Of a stretch of 64,000 nt of DNA, positions 45,412 through 53,868 are shown in pieces; position 1 is the first letter of the stretch, and each line of letters opens with the position of its first letter. The notes below the pieces were generated by a model. The model saw nothing but the letters and a program-made list of their open reading frames with translations, searched no databases and had not been told where the DNA came from. The DNA lies in NCBI RefSeq assembly GCF_038096175.1, contig NZ_CP151099.1:6922001-6986000 (forward strand), in the 5' to 3' direction. The DNA comes from Nostoc sp. UHCC 0302. GTDB taxonomy: Bacteria > Cyanobacteriota > Cyanobacteriia > Cyanobacteriales > Nostocaceae. Made by a program: the position numbers and the translations under genes.

Positions 45412-46470
45412 ATGCCTGATACTCTCACTAAACTGACCTATCAGACCTTTCAACAAAGCAAGAGTTTCTTTAGTCTGGCTCATAAAACGGTAAGTTTACA
45501 GTTAAGGAGCTTCTTATATCCCACCCTAAATCAGAAAAGCAAACCTATTCCCAACGAGGTTTTACTCAAATTTCAAGAACGATTGAATCAACTGCTAGAA
45601 ATAGACTGGCAAGATGCCGAAAACGGTATTTACCCCAAAAGCTTACTGTTTGAAAACTCTTGGGAAGATTTTTTTCGCTACTATCCGCTAGTGTTGCTTG
45701 ATTTACCTCAAATCTGGGAACGGGCTAATCAAGAGAAATATCAAGATTTTTCTCCAGAAATAGAGACTGATGGTTATCCTAGCTACTACGTGCAGAACTT
45801 CCATCACCAAAGCGGTGGCTACTTAAGCGACCTTTCAGCCAGCTTATATGATTTACAGGTCGAACTTCTTTTTAATGGAACAGCCGATTTAATGCGGCGG
45901 CGTATTCTCGCTCCCTTGAAGAAAGGGTTGAAAACTTTTGAGTCTGTTTCACCACGGCAAGTCCGCATTTTGGATGTAGCTTGTGGAACTGGGCGGACAT
46001 TGAAACTGATTCGGGCTGCTCTACCTCAAGCATCATTATTTGGAACGGATCTTTCGCCAACTTATTTATGTAAGGCAAATGAGCTACTATCTCAAATTTC
46101 AGGGGTATTGCCACAACTTTTACAAGCAAATGCTGAAGAGTTACCTTATTTAGATAACTATTTTCATGCTGTAACTTCTGTATTTCTCTTTCATGAGTTA
46201 CCAGCGTCAGTACGCCAACTAGTGATTGAGCAATGCTTCCGGGTGACAAAACCAGGGGGAGTGTTTATTATATGTGACTCAGTTCAGTTGAGTGATTCAT
46301 TGGAGATGAAGCCTATGATGGACGCTTTCCCTGAAAATTTCCATGAACCTTACTACAGGCATTATATTACTGATAACTTGGTAGAACGTTTAGAGAAAGC
46401 AGGTTTTGTGAATATTGAAATACAAATCCATTTTGCAAGCAAATATTTTATTGCTCATAAACCAGTTTAA
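45412..46470 (+). CDS. SAM-dependent class I methyltransferase
   Basis: A 352-residue protein. The first 160 residues are a helical region of unknown role (FHHQSGGYLSDLSASLYDLQ at its end). A methyltransferase domain follows: motif I VRILDVACGTGRTLKLI, LFGTDLSPTYL, ANAEELPYLDNYFHAVTSVF, and RVTKPGGVFIICDS. It belongs to the UbiE/Methyltransf_11 type; the substrate is unknown. The gene ends at a bidirectional hairpin terminator. Confidence 0.85.
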   Translation: MPDTLTKLTYQTFQQSKSFFSLAHKTVSLQLRSFLYPTLNQKSKPIPNEVLLKFQERLNQLLEIDWQDAENGIYPKSLLFENSWEDFFRYYPLVLLDLPQIWERANQEKYQDFSPEIETDGYPSYYVQNFHHQSGGYLSDLSASLYDLQVELLFNGTADLMRRRILAPLKKGLKTFESVSPRQVRILDVACGTGRTLKLIRAALPQASLFGTDLSPTYLCKANELLSQISGVLPQLLQANAEELPYLDNYFHAVTSVFLFHELPASVRQLVIEQCFRVTKPGGVFIICDSVQLSDSLEMKPMMDAFPENFHEPYYRHYITDNLVERLEKAGFVNIEIQIHFASKYFIAHKPV

Positions 46471-46534
46471 TACACCAAAAAACGGGACTGGTTTCCAATC
46501 TAATCTTACCTGACCTGTTTATTGAACAATTCGT

Positions 46535-46574
46535 CCAAAAAGACCAAATGTACAATTGTGCATTTGGTCTTTTT
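46535..46574. terminator. Bidirectional hairpin terminator after the methyltransferase gene
   Basis: AAAAAGACCAAATG pairs with CATTTGGTCTTTTT around TACAATTGTG. With A and T tracts at the two feet it can serve either strand. It separates the methyltransferase gene from IS copy 2. Confidence 0.8.
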
Positions 46575-46659
46575 AGATGAGATAATTAAGATGATCTAGG
46601 AGAGCATTCTTAATATTTAAGTAGGTAGGCACCGAAATTTTCTACTATGTAACAAAATC

Positions 46660-47229
46660 TTAAGTTGATAATCTAGAGCTAAATTTTACACGATGTGTGT
46701 TGTGATTGTTTTTTTTTCCTCTAGCTTGAACACCATTGATGACGGCGTAAGCGAGATCTAGCTCATCATCAAATGCTTGCCCGGATAACTCATCTTTCTT
46801 GAGATGTTGCCATTCCAATTCAATTGGATTCATTTCTGAGCAATATTTCGGGAGAAAAAAGATGTACAAACCCTGACTTTCCCATTTTTTCCACAATTGT
46901 TGAACTTCTTGGCAGCGATGTATTGGCCCGTTATCTTGCACAATCACGCTGATACGTCCAGTTTCTTGGGCTTGTTTGGCTTCTTTCTCCATCATTTCTA
47001 TATAAGATTTACGGTCAACACCACCGATAACTAAACCGTAAACAAAACTGATTAAAGGTTGGAGAAGCCCGATAATACTTAATCTGCGACCACGGCGTTT
47101 AGTCTGTTCTAACCGTTTTTGCTCACCTCTAAAGTAATATGTATAACTAGGTTCGCTCCACATACAGAACCCTGACTCGTCTAGGTATTTCAGGTCTATT
47201 TCACCAGTGGCAGCAGCTAATTCCAACAT
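46660..47229 (-). CDS. IS630 transposase, ORF B (copy 2)
   Basis: The encoded protein is identical to the 34849-35418 protein: DDE core in KYLDESGF, VIVQDNGPIH and NPIELEWQHLKK. It is expected to be expressed as a fusion with ORF A by a -1 shift. Confidence 0.9.
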   Translation of the reverse strand: MLELAAATGEIDLKYLDESGFCMWSEPSYTYYFRGEQKRLEQTKRRGRRLSIIGLLQPLISFVYGLVIGGVDRKSYIEMMEKEAKQAQETGRISVIVQDNGPIHRCQEVQQLWKKWESQGLYIFFLPKYCSEMNPIELEWQHLKKDELSGQAFDDELDLAYAVINGVQARGKKNNHNTHRVKFSSRLST

Positions 47230-47258
47230 GTCTAGGTCTGCTTGCTTGTTTGCTCGTG

Positions 47259-47738
47259 CTACTGGGTCTTGTTTTCCTTTATGGCTTTTCCTTGTCCGTT
47301 TCCAATCGACCCCCTTTTTTTGAGTACCCGTCTTAATCTGTCGGCACTCATCTCAACGTTGCGTTCTGTTTTCAACTTCAAAGCTAACTGAGAACTATTG
47401 TATGTGCGTGGCTCGTTTCTGAGGCATTCTTCTAAAAATATCATGTCATCCTCAAGCCACTTTGGTTTCCCCCCTCGCCCAGGAGATTCCCAAAGCCCTT
47501 CTGTGCCCAGTTTTTGCCATTGATGCAAAACTTTTGTGACTGTTTTTTTGTGACAATCAAAGTGATCTGCTATCTTCTCTACATACCAACCATGTGCATT
47601 TAGCCTGATTATTTCCGCCCTGTCTTTGACTTTCTGTGGTACATCCTGTTTTCTCAGATTTAGTAAAGTTTGGTCTTGCTCAGGAGTCAGAAATACCCTT
47701 AAACGCGCACCCATACACCAACTACCTTGTAGATGCAT
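47259..47738 (-). CDS. IS630 transposase, ORF A (copy 2)
   Basis: Identical in protein sequence to the 35448-35927 frame; helix-turn-helix N-terminal part. The A7G5 slippery run is at 47310-47321 on the minus strand. Confidence 0.88.
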   Translation of the reverse strand: MHLQGSWCMGARLRVFLTPEQDQTLLNLRKQDVPQKVKDRAEIIRLNAHGWYVEKIADHFDCHKKTVTKVLHQWQKLGTEGLWESPGRGGKPKWLEDDMIFLEECLRNEPRTYNSSQLALKLKTERNVEMSADRLRRVLKKRGSIGNGQGKAIKENKTQ

Positions 47739-47792
47739 TATCAGTCTTTACATATCTTAACATAGCTGACTTTTTTGGCACCTACCTACTTA

Positions 47793-48358
47793 GCTTCATC
47801 AGTAGTTAGCTGTAAGAAAAACCAACTTGTAGACAATGGCGCAAATCAAGCTAATACACCTTTCTCTTGATGAAGACGCTGCGCGATAAGCGTCTATTTT
47901 TGAGAAGGGCTTTATGGGAAGCTGCTTTGCGTCTACAAAACTCATAAAAAGCTTTTGAAGAAAAATGAAGTTGTTTTAAGCCTGTTTCCTCAACAAGCAA
48001 AAAATATGAATTAGACGTACTTTAGATTAACTAATACCCTAAGTCACATCTGTTTCTAGAGCGGTTGAAGATTGAAACGCAGAACTTCTCTAGTATACGA
48101 GCAACAGTTGTGTGGCTTTTGAGAAGAGTAATGCGTTTAATACAGGCAATCAGTTTAGTTCAAATTTTGAGCGCAAGGGTTAACACCAACTATATACAGA
48201 GCTTGCAGTTGAAATACTGGGCGATCGCTAAAGTTTTTTCTGTGGCGACTATTATATCTCTGCTTGGAAGGCACTGTAAAAGAAGATTTAAATTAACAAC
48301 ACCCTGTTTCTTGGTACTTTAATCCCTTGCTATAAGAAGCATTACCCTACAGTAGTTA
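47793..48358. other. Intergenic region between IS copy 2 and patX
   Basis: About 566 bases. The first part has a dispersed-repeat piece (GACGCTGCGCGATAAGCGTC, about 47875-47895). A plus-strand frame of 85 codons (48065-48322) starts with ATG but has no recognisable content or ribosome binding site, and I do not call it a gene. Confidence 0.45.
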
Positions 48359-48580
48359 TTAAATAGCAGGATAAATATTTCCCGAATTTTCTATTAACTC
48401 TTTGCGTCCACTACCACGATGAGCCGGATCTTTTGAAGTCGCTTTGTTCGCTGAGAGCAAGTATTCCGAAGTAGATGTAGAAAGCAGCTCATAGGATAAG
48501 TGATTGACCATTGCTTGGCAGTTAGAAGCTAAGGAGCCGAACACCAGACTCGATACTAAAAGTGAAATGGCAGCACGCAT
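48359..48580 (-). CDS. patX: PatX-type RGSGR peptide precursor, heterocyst inhibitor
   Basis: A 73-residue protein with a signal peptide (MRAAISLLVSSLVFGSLASN, cleavage near CQA). A short Ser/Thr-rich spacer leads to DPAHRGSGRKEL, with RGSGR at residues 55-59. RGSGR is the pentapeptide of PatS and HetN that binds HetR and blocks heterocyst differentiation. An exported small protein ending in HRGSGR plus a short tail is the pattern described for PatX. The neighbourhood (glnA, gifA, then this, with hetR 9 kb on) agrees with Anabaena PCC 7120 as I recall it. A TCCGGA element lies upstream. Unlike PatS, the motif is 14 residues from the C-terminus. Confidence 0.88.
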   Translation of the reverse strand: MRAAISLLVSSLVFGSLASNCQAMVNHLSYELLSTSTSEYLLSANKATSKDPAHRGSGRKELIENSGNIYPAI

Positions 48581-48637
48581 AGCAGATGTCTATTTTAGAA
48601 CTCTCTACTTCACTGTTACTGAGCTTTTTTATGATTA

Positions 48638-48643
48638 TCCGGA
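48638..48643 (-). promoter_or_regulatory. DIF-type TCCGGA element upstream of patX
   Basis: Hexamer TCCGGA 58 bases before the patX start codon on the minus strand. DIF elements at about -35 mark genes induced in differentiating cells of Anabaena. That would place transcription start near 48605. The -10 region (around CAGTAAC) is weak. The palindrome alone is short; position makes it credible. Confidence 0.6.
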
Positions 48644-48687
48644 CAATTAGCTAAAAAGTATTGTTGATTACTGAAAATAAACTACTT

Positions 48688-50457
48688 TTATCCTACATCG
48701 AGTTTTTCAACTAGTAACCAGTTACCGACGTGATTCTGACGACCCCAAACTGTGATTAATTGTTCATGGGGACAAGCTTGCAGTTGTTCATCAATATGCG
48801 ATCGCAGAGTCACAAGTTGCCAAAATTGCCCTTGCTTTTCCACGGGTGCAGTAACAGCTAATTGATAATCCTGGTTATCCAAGCGGTGAAAAATGCCTTT
48901 GAAACAGTCACTTTCGTTTATTGATACCTTGTCGATAGCAGAATAATCGTATCTATCCTCGGATGGACAAGGGCAATCACCACTAGCTGGATAGGCTTGG
49001 GGGTTATTTAAGTAATACAGTTGCCAGTGCAACCAATCCGAACGATTGGGTGGAAGATTAAATAAAGGAATGATTGCCGCAGGAGAACGATTATCTTGCA
49101 ATAAAGCTGTTTGCAGCGCCTTCACAGGTAAATCCCTTGGCTGACAGTTCAACTCAACGCACATTGCAGCTGCCATTCCTGCTGCTTGTCCAATGCCCAT
49201 CACCACAGGTTGTAGTCTGGTACCCCCATTAGCAATATGTGACACAGAAATATTCTTTTCACAGACTAAAAACCCATCTGTAGCAGTTGGAATTAGACAA
49301 CTGTAGGGAATGGTAAAAGGAGTTCCAGTCCAACGTCCCCCCCAACGGATAGATTTAGGTTGTAGTGGAAAATCTATCCCAGGATAATGGTGATCATTAG
49401 CGTAGTTACCTATGGCGATTGCATCATTAAATATGTCTGCAACTCTACCTTCTGGTACTGGCAAAATATCTTGTTCTTTGATATAGCTTTGTCCCACTAG
49501 GCGGCGGCTTTCCCGATAGTAGGGATGTAGCGCAAAAGCTGTAGGAGCATGTGGAAACAATTGTTCTGCCAAACCATAGCGATGTCCAAGCTGATTTTGG
49601 ATAAAATGGGCAAAATTTTGGCTGTGCCAGCGAGATTCTTGGAGGAATTCACATTTGGTTAGATCTGACTCTATCAGACGCTCTACTCCTACACCGTAGT
49701 CATTGCCACAGATTGGCCAATTAATCATTAATAAGCCCCCAGGCAAACGTCCGTAATTCAAAAATGTCTCTGCACCATAACCATCCCAAGCACCTGCAAA
49801 CAGTGATGGATTATAGTTGGGGGCAACTGGGATTTCTGGGGCGACGGCTTCACCAAAGTCTTGCATAATCACTACCCAAGTGGGCGCTTGCACTGGATAT
49901 TGTTTAGTCAAAGAGTTAAAAGTAACTGGTGCGCTAGGTTCTCCCCATTCTGATTGCAATTCCCAACCCCAGCGATAAGGTATCTCTGCTAGAGCCAATA
50001 AATCTCCTAATTCTGTGCCGTCAAGAATAATCTTGGCTGTAATAGTAAAATCAGCAAAACGAACACCAGTAATAGAATTACCTTGCCGATAAACTTCCAG
50101 AGGCACTTGTCCATAAATCCAGTGCAGATTTGGTAACTCATGCACCCAGTCTGCAAAAATTTTTGCCCCAATACGAGGATCGTAACTAAAAAAGCTGACC
50201 CAGCTATTATCTAATCCCCCTGGCTGTCGGTGTCGCAATTCCTGTAAAAATGCACCCCATAACCCCGTTTGAAAAGCGACTAATTCATTACCATCGGGTG
50301 CAGACACCCCTGCCGAAGTCAGCATTCCCCCCAACCAGGAAAATTCACTCACGAGAATAGTTTTGGCTCCCCGTCGTGCCGCTTGGATAGCAGCCGCAGT
50401 ACCTCCGGTTCCTCCGCCGACAACTAAGACTTCAACTTTATATATCTGATTAACCAT
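48688..50457 (-). CDS. FAD-dependent oxidoreductase
   Basis: A 589-residue flavoprotein of the FAD_oxidored (PF12831) type. The dinucleotide loop VEVLVVGGGTGGTAAAIQAA is at residues 8-27; KIILDGTELGDLLALAEIPY near 145 and VTFNSL and GIGQAAGMAAAMCVELNCQP further on are typical. No signal peptide. Relatives are sometimes labelled xanthan lyase, without evidence. The substrate is unknown. It lies upstream of patX on the same strand, 107 bases away, but patX has its own promoter element in that gap. Confidence 0.85.
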   Translation of the reverse strand: MVNQIYKVEVLVVGGGTGGTAAAIQAARRGAKTILVSEFSWLGGMLTSAGVSAPDGNELVAFQTGLWGAFLQELRHRQPGGLDNSWVSFFSYDPRIGAKIFADWVHELPNLHWIYGQVPLEVYRQGNSITGVRFADFTITAKIILDGTELGDLLALAEIPYRWGWELQSEWGEPSAPVTFNSLTKQYPVQAPTWVVIMQDFGEAVAPEIPVAPNYNPSLFAGAWDGYGAETFLNYGRLPGGLLMINWPICGNDYGVGVERLIESDLTKCEFLQESRWHSQNFAHFIQNQLGHRYGLAEQLFPHAPTAFALHPYYRESRRLVGQSYIKEQDILPVPEGRVADIFNDAIAIGNYANDHHYPGIDFPLQPKSIRWGGRWTGTPFTIPYSCLIPTATDGFLVCEKNISVSHIANGGTRLQPVVMGIGQAAGMAAAMCVELNCQPRDLPVKALQTALLQDNRSPAAIIPLFNLPPNRSDWLHWQLYYLNNPQAYPASGDCPCPSEDRYDYSAIDKVSINESDCFKGIFHRLDNQDYQLAVTAPVEKQGQFWQLVTLRSHIDEQLQACPHEQLITVWGRQNHVGNWLLVEKLDVG

Positions 50458-50762
50458 TGCTTAACCTCACTGGAGTTTACCCAGTTAGGCTACATCAGAC
50501 AAGCTAGTTTTAATATACTTTGCGAAATGAAGGTATAAATAACTTCCTTTGTGGCATCTCACGGTATAAGCTGAATGTATATTTAAATTGGATATTTAAG
50601 GTAGGCAAGATATCCAACCCACAAGAGTTGACACAAAAAAGAATGTGCAAGCTAAATGTCCGACAGCTTAACATTTACAAACAACATTAAATCCCAAACT
50701 TCATAACCTAACCTGAACCACTAAATGTTACATCTAGTATCATTGCTCGGTGAAAAACCAAC
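50458..50762. other. Divergent intergenic region
   Basis: 305 bases between the FAD oxidoreductase and the alcohol dehydrogenase starts. Both promoters should be here. I see no repeat or recognised operator. Confidence 0.4.
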
Positions 50763-51812
50763 GTGAAAGCACAGGTATTTAGAGGCGTCAATCAACTGTC
50801 TTACGAAGATATCCCAGTCCCAACGCTGGAACCAGATGAAGTGCTGGTACAAGTGCGGGTAGTGGGGTTGTGTCAGTCAGATATTAAAAAAATTCGTTAT
50901 CCTTTGTACGAACCGCCACGCATTTTTGGACATGAAACTGCCGGGACGATCGCAGCAATAGGCTCTCAGGTAAAAGGTTGGCAAGTGGGACAACGGATAG
51001 CGGTAATGCACCACATTCCCTGTATGCGTTGCACCTACTGCATGAATGATAATTTTTCAATGTGCAATGTTTACAAAAATATCTCTACCACCGCAGGGTT
51101 TAACGCTAGCGGCGGCGGTTTTGCTGAGTATGTCAAAGTTCCCGGTCATATCGTGGAAAATGGTGGGTTAATTCCCATCCCTGATCATATCAGTTTTGAA
51201 GAAGCGAGTTTTGTCGAACCAACAAACTGCTGCTTGAAGGCAGTCAAAAAAGCTCAAATTGCTCCTGGACAAACTGTATTAGTCACTGGAGCAGGGCCAA
51301 TTGGGTTAATGTTTATCATGTTGGTAAAGTATTTTGGAGCTAAAGCGATCGCTACCGATTTACTGCCCTCTAGAATTGAAAAAGCCTTGAGTGTCGGGGC
51401 AGAGGCGGCTTTTGATGCTCGTGATCCCGATTTACCAGCCAAAATTCATGCCCTGACTAATGGAGTGGGTGTTGATGTTACACTCCTAGCTGTCCCCAGT
51501 GATAAAGCTTTCTTTCAAGCGATTGACTGTACCCGTAAAGGCGGCAAAATCTTATTCTTCGCTGAATTCCCCGATGAATTGGAAATTCCCATCAATCCCA
51601 ATCTTCTCTATCGCCGAGAAATTGACTTAATGGGCAGCTATAGTTCATCCTATCGCCTTCAAAGCCTCTCAGCGGATATCGTGTTTAATCGGCGGATTGA
51701 TGTAGAAGCGTTAATTAGCGATCGCTATCCATTAAAAGATTTATCAGCAGCAGTGGAAGTTGCGATCGCACCGACACCGGAAACTTACAAAATCTTAATT
51801 TATCCCCAATAA
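50763..51812 (+). CDS. Zinc-dependent medium-chain alcohol dehydrogenase
   Basis: A 349-residue MDR enzyme. Catalytic zinc residues are in VVGLCQSDIKK and FGHETAGTIAAIG; the structural zinc Cys cluster is CMRCTYCMNDNFSMC, complete. The Rossmann loop is VLVTGAGPIGLMFIML. It resembles the threonine/sorbitol dehydrogenase-like group; the substrate is not predictable. The start is GTG 50763. The PiT gene follows 88 bases later. Confidence 0.9.
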   Translation: MKAQVFRGVNQLSYEDIPVPTLEPDEVLVQVRVVGLCQSDIKKIRYPLYEPPRIFGHETAGTIAAIGSQVKGWQVGQRIAVMHHIPCMRCTYCMNDNFSMCNVYKNISTTAGFNASGGGFAEYVKVPGHIVENGGLIPIPDHISFEEASFVEPTNCCLKAVKKAQIAPGQTVLVTGAGPIGLMFIMLVKYFGAKAIATDLLPSRIEKALSVGAEAAFDARDPDLPAKIHALTNGVGVDVTLLAVPSDKAFFQAIDCTRKGGKILFFAEFPDELEIPINPNLLYRREIDLMGSYSSSYRLQSLSADIVFNRRIDVEALISDRYPLKDLSAAVEVAIAPTPETYKILIYPQ

Positions 51813-51900
51813 AGGAAGAGGAAATAAACAATTCAAAATTCAAAATTTAAAATTACTCCCCCACTCCTACACTTTTCCATTTTCAATTAGTCAAAATAAA

Positions 51901-53205
51901 ATGCTTGTTACCCTAATTGCAGTCGCCGTACTAGCTTTCTATGTAGCTTTCAACCTCGGAGCAAACGATGTTGCTAATGCAATGGGAACCTCTGTAGGTT
52001 CCAAAGCTGTTACTTTGAAACAAGCGCTAATTATTGCTGGAGTGTTGGAGTTTACGGGTGCTGTATTGTTTGGGCATGAGGTAACCCAAACCCTAGCGAC
52101 AAAAATTGCTAATCCTGCATTATTCGCCGCTACGCCCCAAACATTAGTTATCGGGATGACAACTGTCCTACTAGCGAGTGGGGTGTGGTTGCAAATTGCC
52201 ACCTCACGCGGTTTGCCTGTATCCTCATCTCATGCAGTTGTAGGTGCGATCGCTGGATTTAGTTGGGTAGCTTTGGGAGCCGGTGCAATTGATTGGTCAT
52301 CAATTGGTTTAATTACCATTGGCTGGATTTTAACGCCGATTATGAGTGGTGCGATCGCTGCTTTATTTTACAGTCAAATCAAGCGTTGGATTTTAGAGCA
52401 ACCAAATCCATTAGTGCAGTTACAAGAGTGGATTCCTTGGTTGAGTACTTTACTACTGGGAGTCTTCGGCGTGATTGTACTACCCTCGCTGACTCAACCT
52501 CTAACTAATATTTTGATTGAGCAAGTTGGTTTCAAAATCCCTGCCTACGACATACCACTGTTAACAGGTACAGTCGCAGCAGTTGGACTCACTATTATTA
52601 GTTGGCAACAGTTGGAGGAAATGGGGAGAGGGGAGGATAAGGATAACAGGAGTAAGAAATCCCCAATCTCCAATACCAAGTCCCTACTCCCCAATCCTGT
52701 TGAACGCTTATTTGCGCGATTCCAACTTCTAAGTGCTTGCTTTGTCGCCTTTGCTCATGGTTCTAATGATGTTGGAAATGCGATCGCTCCTCTAGCTGCG
52801 ATCGTCTACATCAATCGTACTGGTAGCGTACCCACAGATAACATTATTATCCCCCTTTGGATTTTAATCCTCGGCGGTGTTGGTATTGTTAGTGGTTTAG
52901 CAATTTGGGGTAAAAAAGTCATTGCCACGATTGGCGAAAGCATCATTTTTTTGCAACCTAGCAGTGGATTTTGTGCCGAACTTGCTACCGCTACCACCAT
53001 CCTACTAGCCTCGCGACTAGGTTTACCTGTTTCCACCTCTCATGCTCTTGTCGGCGGTGTAGTTGGAGTTGGGCTAGTGCAAAACATCAAATCGATTCAG
53101 TTTAAAACTCTCAAAGGCATCGCCGCTGCATGGCTAATCACCGTGCCGTTGAGTGCTATCCTCAGTGCTACGTTCTTTAAAATTGCCCAGGTTTTCTTTC
53201 TCTAA
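51901..53205 (+). CDS. PiT-family inorganic phosphate transporter
   Basis: A 434-residue low-affinity phosphate permease. Both halves of the internal duplication carry the signature: GANDVANAMGTSVGSKAVT at residues 20-38 and AHGSNDVGNAIAPLAAIV at about 284-301, each followed by PVS-S-HA (LPVSSSHAVVGA, LPVSTSHALVGG). About 11-12 hydrophobic helices. The central hydrophilic loop (GRGEDKDNRSKKSPISNTKS) is encoded by sequence resembling the intergenic CCCCAAT/GGGAGAG repeats, possibly an in-frame repeat insertion. Confidence 0.93.
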   Translation: MLVTLIAVAVLAFYVAFNLGANDVANAMGTSVGSKAVTLKQALIIAGVLEFTGAVLFGHEVTQTLATKIANPALFAATPQTLVIGMTTVLLASGVWLQIATSRGLPVSSSHAVVGAIAGFSWVALGAGAIDWSSIGLITIGWILTPIMSGAIAALFYSQIKRWILEQPNPLVQLQEWIPWLSTLLLGVFGVIVLPSLTQPLTNILIEQVGFKIPAYDIPLLTGTVAAVGLTIISWQQLEEMGRGEDKDNRSKKSPISNTKSLLPNPVERLFARFQLLSACFVAFAHGSNDVGNAIAPLAAIVYINRTGSVPTDNIIIPLWILILGGVGIVSGLAIWGKKVIATIGESIIFLQPSSGFCAELATATTILLASRLGLPVSTSHALVGGVVGVGLVQNIKSIQFKTLKGIAAAWLITVPLSAILSATFFKIAQVFFL

Positions 53206-53868
53206 GAATTATTAATATTTCACTAAATTTTCTCTTTCCTAGCATCCGTAGACAGTAAAAACTGTGCTGCTACAACACGAAAGTCAAGGTGCATTTTTGC
53301 AGAATGGCTGCTCATTCATTAGAATGTTGTGCAGGGGATGAAAATATTTTGAATTTCCACAACAAAATACTCTAATCTCCATTAGAGATGTAAACTGTCA
53401 CGCAAGTTACATTTCACGCGAATTTCCAGATTGTCTCACAAATTAGTCAATTTTGTGTTACAAAGGCACGCATCTACAACTCTTTGAAAATTACTATCGC
53501 CATAAAACCAATAACTATTTATTTTGCGTGAGATTTTTTGAGAAGTAAAAATCTCACTAGCGAATAGTGGATAGAAATCAAAATGCTGAAGACAATACCT
53601 GTGGTACAGTGGGGCAAATTTAACTAGCCCTTCGGGCAACATAGAGGCACAAAGGAAGAGATTCTCAGCAATGCCTCTTCAGCATAACTGCTTTGTAGCA
53701 AAAGCTTTGCCAACCTAGTGTTAAGCGTGACAAAATTACGTTGAAATGCGGAAGTACTGTTAAAATTTTTGGTTTATCTGACAAAATACAGAAAATTAGT
53801 ATGAGCGCCAATCGAGTGAAATGTCAGGGAAGCAGCTTTATCGTCAAGGTGTTAGAGGTTAAAAGCTA
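53206..53868. other. Intergenic region upstream of the fusion transporter
   Basis: About 660 AT-rich bases. A minus-strand frame of 68 codons (53436-53642) has no ribosome binding site or recognisable content, and I do not call it. No tRNA, hairpin repeat or promoter is clear. Confidence 0.45.

Larger units (their letters stand above)
46620..47790 (-). mobile_element. IS630-family insertion sequence, copy 2
   Basis: 1171 bases with the same ends as copy 1, flanked by TA at 46618-46619 and 47791-47792. Reading the two copies side by side I find no difference. Both have the same orientation, with starts 11811 bases apart. Confidence 0.93.

Noticed and set aside
48065-48322. 85-codon frame between IS copy 2 and patX
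   Set aside because: No ribosome binding site, no family resemblance, basic and hydrophobic mix typical of random AT-rich frames.
53436-53642. 68-codon minus-strand frame upstream of the EamA fusion gene
   Set aside because: No start signal or recognisable content; likely chance.
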